Assembly (NCBI GenBank): GCA_029260575.1
Contig: JAJDDB010000016.1
Location: 62,001 to 126,000 of the forward strand
DNA length: 64,000 nt
Direction of reading: 5' to 3'
From: Phycisphaerales bacterium
GTDB taxonomy: Bacteria > Planctomycetota > Phycisphaerae > Phycisphaerales > SM1A02
How positions within the stretch are numbered: the stretch's first letter is position 1; each line of letters starts with the position of its first letter. Of this stretch, positions 7,663 to 14,166 are shown piece after piece. Position numbers and translations under genes: made by a program. The notes below the pieces were generated by a model. The model saw only the letters and a program-made list of their open reading frames with translations, did no database searches and was not told the origin of the DNA.

Positions 7663-9306
7663 TCACAGCTCCACAAGCTGCATGTCGCTTTCGACTTCAT
7701 CTTCGCCGGCGGGCACGTGAACTTCCGTCATGAATTCGGTCAAACCGTGCTGGCGTGCCATTTGCTGGCGCATGTTCGCTGCGTTGTAGCGCTGCGGCCG
7801 TTCGCCGAGCCGCGCTGCCAGCAAGTCAAGTGCGATCTGTGATTCGCTCTTGCTGTAATCCGCGGGGTCGATCGCGCGTTCAAATGCCTGCAGACGATTG
7901 TTGACGTTCTCGAACGTGCCCGCCTTCTCTGCCCACGTCGCGCCGGGCACCACAACATCAGCCCGCTCCACCAGCTTGTTCGGCAACGTGTCAATCAACA
8001 CCACAAATCGATCGCCAAGCGCATCAAGCAGTTCCTGCGTGACCCATTCACTGGGATAGTTACCCGTGATGATGACAGCGTGATCCGCACTCGTGCTGCG
8101 CAGCGCGCTGAGGAACGCATCATATTCATGGACCGTACCCGCAATCTTCGTCAGCACACGCCGCACACCGCGCGCGTTGGGCGCTTTCTCCGCGTACATC
8201 GTGTACCCGTCCTTGAAGGTCTTATCCTCGCCCTCCATCGGCACGGGACCAACGCCGAACGTTGCCTTGGCATCGTGACTGGTGATGAAAGTACCGAGCG
8301 AATATGCATCTTCGCACGCCAGCATCGGGCTGATCAATGCAAGAACACCTGCTGCAGCGTCGAGTTTGTCGTTTACCTTGGCGTACGCAGCTTCATACGC
8401 AAGCGGCGCTTCGACATCTTCATACGGCTGCTCGCCGCGAATCATCGGCAGGCGCAAACGATTTTCATCGTGAATGAAATGCCATCCGTAGCGCTGCTCA
8501 TCGGTGATCCAGTATCGATTCACCTCCAGATTCGTGCGCGGCTTCATGCGATACACAACGCCCTTGTTGTGTTCGAGGAAGATGTTGTCACCGGAACACG
8601 TTATGCCATCAATCGATGGCGTCTTCTTCAGGAACCACACACGCTGCTGAAAGAGAAAATCCTTATCAAGCAGCGCGCCGACGGGACACAGATCGATCAC
8701 GTTCGCCGACAGTTCGTTATCCAGCGGTATGCCGGGGAAGATGTCGATCTGCTCGTGCGCGCCGCGGCCTTCGATGGTGATCTCGCCTGTGCCGGTGATT
8801 TCACGGGCAAAGCGCACGCAGCGGGTACACATGATGCAGCGGTCGGCATACAGCAGCACGTGCGGGCCGAGGTCCTTCTTTGGTTGCTTGATCTTCTGCT
8901 CAGCAAAGCGTGCCTGGCTGCGGCCGTACTGATAGGAATAATCCTGCAGCAGGCATTCGCCCGCCTGATCGCAGACCGCACAATCCACCGGATGGTTGAT
9001 CAGCAGGTATTCCATCACCGACTTCTGATTGGCAATGGCTTTGGGGCTGTCGGTGAAGACAACCTGCCCATCGCCCGCCGGCGTCTGACACGTCGGCAGC
9101 AGCTTGGGGATTGGCTCCAGCTTGTTGTCATTGCGGGGGTTGGGTGCCCAGACTTCCGCCAGACAGATGCGGCAGTTGGCGACAACGCTCAGCGACGGAT
9201 GCCAGCAGTAATGCGGAATCTCAATCTCGTGGTTGAGCGCGACTTCCAGAATGTTCTGGCCCTGCTCGAACTCCAGCGGCCGGCCGTTGATAGTGATCTG
9301 AGGCAT
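7663..9306 (-). CDS. nuoG: NADH-quinone oxidoreductase subunit G-like protein
   Basis: A 547-residue iron-sulfur subunit of respiratory complex I, in the peripheral arm on the cytoplasmic side. All the expected cluster ligands are visible: the [2Fe-2S] ferredoxin set Cys34, Cys45, Cys48, Cys73; the His-ligated set His105, Cys109, Cys112, Cys118 ('HPVDCAVCDQAGEC'); and the third set Cys157, Cys160, Cys163, Cys207 ('CIMCTRC' ... 'CPVG'). A shortened molybdopterin-oxidoreductase-like region follows, ending with 'AGTFENVNNRLQ'. I chose the ATG at 9306 because 'MPQITINGRP' is the family's usual beginning; an in-frame start at 9342 only adds non-conserved residues. No other nuo gene is adjacent, so the subunit is encoded apart from the rest of complex I. 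Shorter than the ~900-residue enterobacterial form, which is common outside proteobacteria. Confidence 0.92.
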   Translation of the reverse strand: MPQITINGRPLEFEQGQNILEVALNHEIEIPHYCWHPSLSVVANCRICLAEVWAPNPRNDNKLEPIPKLLPTCQTPAGDGQVVFTDSPKAIANQKSVMEYLLINHPVDCAVCDQAGECLLQDYSYQYGRSQARFAEQKIKQPKKDLGPHVLLYADRCIMCTRCVRFAREITGTGEITIEGRGAHEQIDIFPGIPLDNELSANVIDLCPVGALLDKDFLFQQRVWFLKKTPSIDGITCSGDNIFLEHNKGVVYRMKPRTNLEVNRYWITDEQRYGWHFIHDENRLRLPMIRGEQPYEDVEAPLAYEAAYAKVNDKLDAAAGVLALISPMLACEDAYSLGTFITSHDAKATFGVGPVPMEGEDKTFKDGYTMYAEKAPNARGVRRVLTKIAGTVHEYDAFLSALRSTSADHAVIITGNYPSEWVTQELLDALGDRFVVLIDTLPNKLVERADVVVPGATWAEKAGTFENVNNRLQAFERAIDPADYSKSESQIALDLLAARLGERPQRYNAANMRQQMARQHGLTEFMTEVHVPAGEDEVESDMQLVEL

Positions 9307-9424
9307 GCTGCAGATGGTAGCAGGGGGAGTCCAACCGGCCAAAACTCAAGCCCGTGATCCACGCTGATGCCATTTGAGAGAAGGCCATGACTCGCTACTC
9401 ATCGCCAACCGAAGGCGACAACGA

Positions 9425-10267
9425 TCAACTCGCTTGAAACTGCTTGGTGTCAAACAGGAAAGAGACAATCGACTTGGCCGAATTCACCACTAGCAAGGCG
9501 TGGCGCTTATCAGGCTTGTACCTTCGGACGTGTCTGTCGCCGAGTTGATTACTCAACGCGGAGAGTCCGTTGATAATTGAGGTTAGGCCTGACAATGTCT
9601 GTCGCAACGACGCATCCAGATTTGGCTTTCCGGGTTCGAGATTGAGGAGCTTCTGCACTCGGCGGAAGAGCTTCGTCAGATCACCATCATACTTGGGTGG
9701 ATCATCATCCAACTCGTCTTCGATGGATTTCAGGACAGCCTCAACAAGTGATCGTGCGTTTGTAATTGCCCCGTCATAATCACTATCACGAATCTTGTGT
9801 TCAGCCTTGCGAATCTGTTCATCTATGAACGCGTGACCGTCGTTTTCGGATCCTCCGAAAGGATGGCGACATTCAACAGCTGCGCCCTGTAGATCGCGAA
9901 CCTTCGCCAGTCCATTCTCGATGATCACTTCATAACCATCGTAGAACAGGCGTGGATTAATGAACTCCAATGCGTTCTCAACTTCAAACTCAGTGTCCAT
10001 AAACTCGCGAGGATCGAGTACGTGACAGATCAGTGCCGCCAGCGCAGGTGCGCCGTTTAGTCTCCGAATATGATCCTCGGCAAATTGCCACCGTGATGGA
10101 AACCCTTTCCCGTAAACATCATCGCCACCAAAGTCATTGAACAGACTGACAAGCTTAGGCCCGGACCGGTACTGTGTGACCGGTTCATCGCCGGTCACAA
10201 CTTTGCCAAATGCCGAAATGGTCCGAGCTGATAGCTTCATACCGCTAGGGTATGCAGCATCGGTCAT
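9425..10267 (-). CDS. abortive-infection family protein (Abi_C-type C-terminus)
   Basis: A 280-residue protein. The C-terminal ~130 residues match the abortive-infection C-terminal domain: 'ITNARSLVEAVLKSIEDEL', 'YDGDLTKLFRRVQKLLNL', 'LSGLTSIINGLSALSNQLGDRH' and 'RHALLVVNSAKSIVSFLFDT'. The N-terminal half ('YRSGPKLVSLFNDFG..DVYGKGFPSRWQFAEDHI') resembles the sensor-like domain often found in front of Abi_C, but I recall this only loosely. Family members act in phage exclusion; that role here is inferred, not shown. The start at 10267 is preceded by AGGGACAGG; the frame stays open upstream to 10573, but that stretch has no protein-like features. It stands alone, with the 21-bp repeat array upstream and nuoG downstream. 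Confidence 0.75.
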   Translation of the reverse strand: MTDAAYPSGMKLSARTISAFGKVVTGDEPVTQYRSGPKLVSLFNDFGGDDVYGKGFPSRWQFAEDHIRRLNGAPALAALICHVLDPREFMDTEFEVENALEFINPRLFYDGYEVIIENGLAKVRDLQGAAVECRHPFGGSENDGHAFIDEQIRKAEHKIRDSDYDGAITNARSLVEAVLKSIEDELDDDPPKYDGDLTKLFRRVQKLLNLEPGKPNLDASLRQTLSGLTSIINGLSALSNQLGDRHVRRYKPDKRHALLVVNSAKSIVSFLFDTKQFQAS

Positions 10268-10607
10268 CCTGTCCCTAGTTCTGTCCGAACGATGGGAGAC
10301 CTTAACAGTTGTAAATAGATGTAGGCCGCTGCGCATGTGAACGGGACTTTCTCGCTGGAATCTGGGGCGGAAAAAGGGTAAATCGCGAATGATCCGTGGA
10401 GTCTTTGTATCCTTCCCAGGAATCCTCACCCCTTTCCTCGGAAGCTCCGTTTGTCTCCATGCAAAACGTACGGCTTTCCATGGACAACTCGCGCAGAACC
10501 ATGGGTTGCTCGTCTGAAACCGAGGTTTCAGCGCCTCAAGGCCGAGTGCGGGCGCGCACGTCTTAGCCTCCATTGCTGATGTCTATACCCTGCGCCTGGT
10601 TGAAGAG
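10268..10607. other. gene-free stretch upstream of the Abi_C gene
   Basis: About 340 bases without a convincing gene. Both minus-strand and plus-strand frames are partly open but show no homology signal I can recognise. It holds one perfect 18-bp palindrome (10514-10531) and merges at its right end with the 21-bp repeat array. It should contain the promoter of the Abi_C gene; I could not pick a reliable -35/-10 pair. Confidence 0.5.
10514..10531. promoter_or_regulatory. perfect palindrome, possible operator of the Abi_C gene
   Basis: CTGAAACCGAGGTTTCAG: two 8-base arms with a 2-base centre, about 245 bases upstream of the Abi_C start. It has the form of a dimeric-regulator site, but it could also be a small hairpin at transcript level. 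No regulator gene lies next to it. Confidence 0.35.
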
Positions 10608-10964
10608 CCTGAGCGGCGCTTCGTCTCGCATTCGTAGTGCATCATCTCGCACGCGCGGATTGTCGTTGAACATACGGAAATACTCGTAGGGCGAGCTGAT
10701 GTGTTCATTGAACGCCCCGAGATGTACGTAGTGCTTGCGCCAATGTTCATCGTGCTTGCGAGAATGTTCGTAGAGCAATCGGGAAATGTGCGACTGCACT
10801 ACGAACAATCCCTCTTGTTCTACGAACATTCTGCATCGCTCTACGGACATTTCTAATCGCGCTATGATCGCTTGCTATCGCGCTACGAACATTGTCGATC
10901 ACTCTACGAACACGTTCGATCGCTCTACGAACATTCTCGATTGCTCTACGAACATTTCGGAAGT
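10608..10964. repeat. two-directional array of seventeen 21-bp units
   Basis: Read by eye, bases 10797-10964 are eight in-register 21-base units in plus orientation built around the core CTACGAACATT. Bases 10608-10796 are nine further units in minus orientation, becoming more degenerate to the left; the whole is exactly 17 x 21 = 357 bases with no slip at the orientation switch. The 19-base word CGATTGCTCTACGAACATT occurs perfectly at 10938-10956 and as its reverse complement at 10763-10781. In the same phase each unit reads as a heptapeptide like L-Y-E-H-S-R-K. On the minus strand this frame is open for 95 codons (10563-10850); on the plus strand unit 3 has a stop (TAA at 10854-10856). It could be a decayed heptapeptide-coding array, an iteron-like protein-binding array, or a hairpin-forming element. 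Confidence 0.85.
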
Positions 10965-10998
10965 CGCGAATGCACCATCGCCGGGTTTGATGTGCGGT

Positions 10999-13900
10999 TT
11001 ACAGCTCCACCGCTACATTGGCAGTCACGAACAGCACAACCATGCGGATGTCTGCGGGGGGGATGCAGTACATGTCTGCGACAGCATCGCGGTAGGTTTC
11101 GAGCTGCCCCCGGTAATGGTCTGCGCGATCAACAGCATCTTCTGCTGTGATGCGGTCGGTTTTGTAATCGATGATCGCAGCGCTGGTGTTCTGCTCGTCA
11201 CGGCTGGTGATGACGATGCGATCGATGATGCCGGTCTGCGGGCCGCCATCCACCAGACGCGCGAACGGCAGTTCGCGATGCACAGTCAGCGTTTCATTGG
11301 GCTTGCCGTGTGCAGTGCGGTCAAGCCAGTGCAGAACGTTTGGTTGCGCGAGGATCGCCTTGAAATCGCCAGCGATGTCTCGGGCCCACTGCGCTGACCT
11401 GCGGGGTAGTGCACGGCGAACTGCTTGCACCAACCGTTGTTGATCGAGCTGCGCAGCATCTTCATCAAACCATTCGATCTGTTCAAACATTGCATGAATT
11501 GCAGTGCCGCGATCATCGGCATCCTTGTCCCGACGATCGTGTTGTAGTGGCGCTACTGCGTGCGCTGATGGCGCGCTGCTGGAACTCACGCGCGATTTTG
11601 CACGCGGTATCTCGATTGGAATGCGAATCGGCTGCGCTTCTTCAGTTTCCGCCGGCTCTGCTGTAAAGCTGTCAAGCCAGTTGGCGCTGCCATGTTGATA
11701 CAACACCCGATCGGGTTCGATGTCCGCGACATCGTTGGACACAAGCGAACCGAGCAGCACGCCTGCCAGCGATTGCGGCAGCGATCGCGCTTTCTCGCCG
11801 GGCGGATCGACGAGCATGTACAAGCCCTGCCTGGCCCGAGTCAGCGCGACGTACAGCAGCGACAGGCTTTCGTGCACGATGTTGTTGATGGTGGCATCGC
11901 ACATGTCCTGCAGTTCAGGCAGCAGATGCAGCATGTCCTTGTTCGGAAAGCGAGTAATGCGCGTGATCGGGCCGGTGAGGCCGGCGCGTTCGTATGCGAT
12001 CGTCGGATTGTGATTGCCGCGCACCTTTGCGCCGAGATCAGGCAGGATCACCGCATCAAATTCAAGGCCCTTGGCTTTGTGAATGGTCATCACCTGAATC
12101 GGCGCGGGGCGGACATCGGGGACTTGCTGTGTTTCCACCAGCCGAATGAAATCATCAGGCCGCGCTGCTGGGCCGGCATCAAACGTGTCAGCCAGCTCGA
12201 TGAGCTGCAGCACTCGATCGCCTTCTCTGCGCGAACACATGCTGACAAGCTGTGCCGCCCAGCGCGCGAGCGTAGCTGCGTATCCATCCTCAGCAAGTTC
12301 ACGGCGAATGCGTTGCGATAGTGTCGTGCGGAGTTGCTGCCCGGAACGATCCGCAAGATGCTGCGGCACGTCATAAAGTTCTGCGACAGGTGAATTCGCG
12401 ACGTGATACGCTGCGATCGTGTCGCCGGGATGATCCGCAAGTGTGAGAAGATCGAGCAGAGCTTCAACAACAGGCGCATCAGTGAGCGAACCAGTCCCCC
12501 GTCCGCCTGCGGGAACATTGAGTTGATCCGGACCGAGTTCGTACAACAATCTGCCGACAGCTTTGTTCTGGCGGGTGAGGATGCCGATGTTGAGCTGGGG
12601 CGCATCACGATGCAGCTGCGCAGCGAGCTGCGCAGCGAGCTGTGCAGCGCATGTCAAGCGCAACCCATCTGCTTTTTGTCCTTCTTCAGGTCGTGGTAAT
12701 GTGCGCAGCTGCGCATACCCCGCAAGATCTTCGAGCACTGTCTCGTGTTCGGTGAAGAGTTCCGTCCAGCGGGTTGCAACGGGGTGATATTCACGCAGGG
12801 CTACGTTGTCCAGCAGCGCCTGGAAGACGTTGTTGACAGTTTCAACAATCGGCGGCGCGGAACGTCTGCTTCGAAACAGCGGTTCGCCATCCATCGGCAG
12901 CGCGTCGCCGGACTCGACGATCAAATTCGGCAGTTGTTCGAGGATTTCCGGCGCTGCATCGCGCCAGCCGTAGATGGATTGTTTGACATCACCGACACAG
13001 AAGAATGTTCTGCCGCGCGATTCATCTGCGACTACTTCCGCAACAAGTGGATGTAGCGCGTTCCACTGTGCGATGCTGGTGTCCTGGAATTCATCGAACA
13101 ACAGGTGGTCAATGGTTGCATCGAACCGAAAATACAGCTCAGCGGAGTTGTTCTCGGTGATGGCGGCCTGCAGCAATGGCGCGAGATCGCTGAACGTCAG
13201 CAAGCGATGACGGTTCTTAAGTCGTTCGTAGAGTTCAGCGAATTGCGACAGCAGCGTTGTAGTGGCGCGATTTCGTTGCCGAAGATCGTTGATGATGACG
13301 GCGCGGGCGTGTTTGATCAACGGGGCATACAGACGAATGACACTATCATCGATCTCTTTTCGTTGAAATGTGTCAGCACCCTGAACGATCTTCCCGGCAA
13401 TTCCTTTTGAGAGAAAATTCGCCCAATCGCGCTGGTCAAGTGCATCAACATTGATGCTGTGTCCGTTTCGCCAATGGCCGTTTGATTCATGAGGGCAGTT
13501 GCTTGCGAGCATTAAAGTCGCTGCGAGGAATTCATCATCAGACAATCGGCCGGCCGGTTCTGGTATTGAATCCCATGCGCCTGGGTTTGTGTTCAGCGAC
13601 ACATCATGAAGGTGCGTGATTTCGGCATCGAGCGTGTCGTGAACGCTTCGCCCAGCATCGGACATTGTCAGTTGTCGGAACAATGTGACGAGTTCAGCAT
13701 CACTGCCTGCTTCGAGCATGTGCGTAATTGATTCATCGCGAAGATGTCGCGCCTGGGCATCGTCAGCAAGTGCGCAGCCGATGGGTATGCCAAGTTCGGG
13801 CGCAAATATCTGCACGGCAGCGGCGAAGAAACTGTCAAGTGTTCGAATCTGCAGGACATGCAGTGATTGCGTCAATGTCCGAAGCAGCTCGATGATGTCT

Positions 13901-14166
13901 TTGGTGTCGAGATCGGCTTCCACCGCATTGGAGAGTTCATTGATCTTTGCAGGATTATCGAGTGCCTCGAGAAGCCGCATGATGACGCGCCCGCGGATTT
14001 CGCCGGCAGCGAGCCGAGTGAATGTTGTTGCGAGGATTCCTGGCGGGGGTTGGCCGCGCACGAGCAGGGACAGGTATTGTGAGGCAAGTTGATATGTCTT
14101 GCCGGTGCCGGCGGATGCAAGCAGTCGGCGGTGCGGCGGCAATGTCTCTTTGCGAAGCTTGATCAT
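10999..14166 (-). CDS. addA: AddA-like helicase-nuclease (UvrD-type exonuclease beta subunit)
   Basis: A 1055-residue superfamily-1 helicase with a C-terminal nuclease. Helicase motifs are all visible: Walker A 'ASAGTGKT' at residues 17-24, 'TFTRLAAGEIRGR' (motif Ia), 'LLFDEFQDTS' (motif II), 'VGDVKQSIYGWRDA' (motif III), 'TIHKAKGLEFDAVILPD' (motif V) and 'LLYVALTRARQGLYML' (motif VI). The C-terminal PD-(D/E)XK nuclease shows 'GIIDRIVI', 'AAIIDYKTDRI' and 'QLETYRDAV'. With AddB it would resect double-strand breaks to load RecA, and can degrade unprotected phage DNA. Its ATG overlaps the addB stop as ATGA, so translation is coupled. Confidence 0.88.
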   Translation of the reverse strand: MIKLRKETLPPHRRLLASAGTGKTYQLASQYLSLLVRGQPPPGILATTFTRLAAGEIRGRVIMRLLEALDNPAKINELSNAVEADLDTKDIIELLRTLTQSLHVLQIRTLDSFFAAAVQIFAPELGIPIGCALADDAQARHLRDESITHMLEAGSDAELVTLFRQLTMSDAGRSVHDTLDAEITHLHDVSLNTNPGAWDSIPEPAGRLSDDEFLAATLMLASNCPHESNGHWRNGHSINVDALDQRDWANFLSKGIAGKIVQGADTFQRKEIDDSVIRLYAPLIKHARAVIINDLRQRNRATTTLLSQFAELYERLKNRHRLLTFSDLAPLLQAAITENNSAELYFRFDATIDHLLFDEFQDTSIAQWNALHPLVAEVVADESRGRTFFCVGDVKQSIYGWRDAAPEILEQLPNLIVESGDALPMDGEPLFRSRRSAPPIVETVNNVFQALLDNVALREYHPVATRWTELFTEHETVLEDLAGYAQLRTLPRPEEGQKADGLRLTCAAQLAAQLAAQLHRDAPQLNIGILTRQNKAVGRLLYELGPDQLNVPAGGRGTGSLTDAPVVEALLDLLTLADHPGDTIAAYHVANSPVAELYDVPQHLADRSGQQLRTTLSQRIRRELAEDGYAATLARWAAQLVSMCSRREGDRVLQLIELADTFDAGPAARPDDFIRLVETQQVPDVRPAPIQVMTIHKAKGLEFDAVILPDLGAKVRGNHNPTIAYERAGLTGPITRITRFPNKDMLHLLPELQDMCDATINNIVHESLSLLYVALTRARQGLYMLVDPPGEKARSLPQSLAGVLLGSLVSNDVADIEPDRVLYQHGSANWLDSFTAEPAETEEAQPIRIPIEIPRAKSRVSSSSAPSAHAVAPLQHDRRDKDADDRGTAIHAMFEQIEWFDEDAAQLDQQRLVQAVRRALPRRSAQWARDIAGDFKAILAQPNVLHWLDRTAHGKPNETLTVHRELPFARLVDGGPQTGIIDRIVITSRDEQNTSAAIIDYKTDRITAEDAVDRADHYRGQLETYRDAVADMYCIPPADIRMVVLFVTANVAVEL

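Noticed and set aside
8080-9357. Long plus-strand open frame (425 codons) opposite nuoG
   Set aside because: It is the antisense shadow of the clearly conserved nuoG; its composition follows from nuoG codon use.
10608-10964. CRISPR array
   Set aside because: The repeats are contiguous 21-bp units without unique spacers, and they change orientation; no cas gene is nearby.
10786-11397. Plus-strand frame (203 codons) across the repeat array and the 3' end of addA
   Set aside because: Its second half is antisense to the conserved nuclease domain of addA, and its first half is only the 21-bp repeat; kept as repeat, not as gene.
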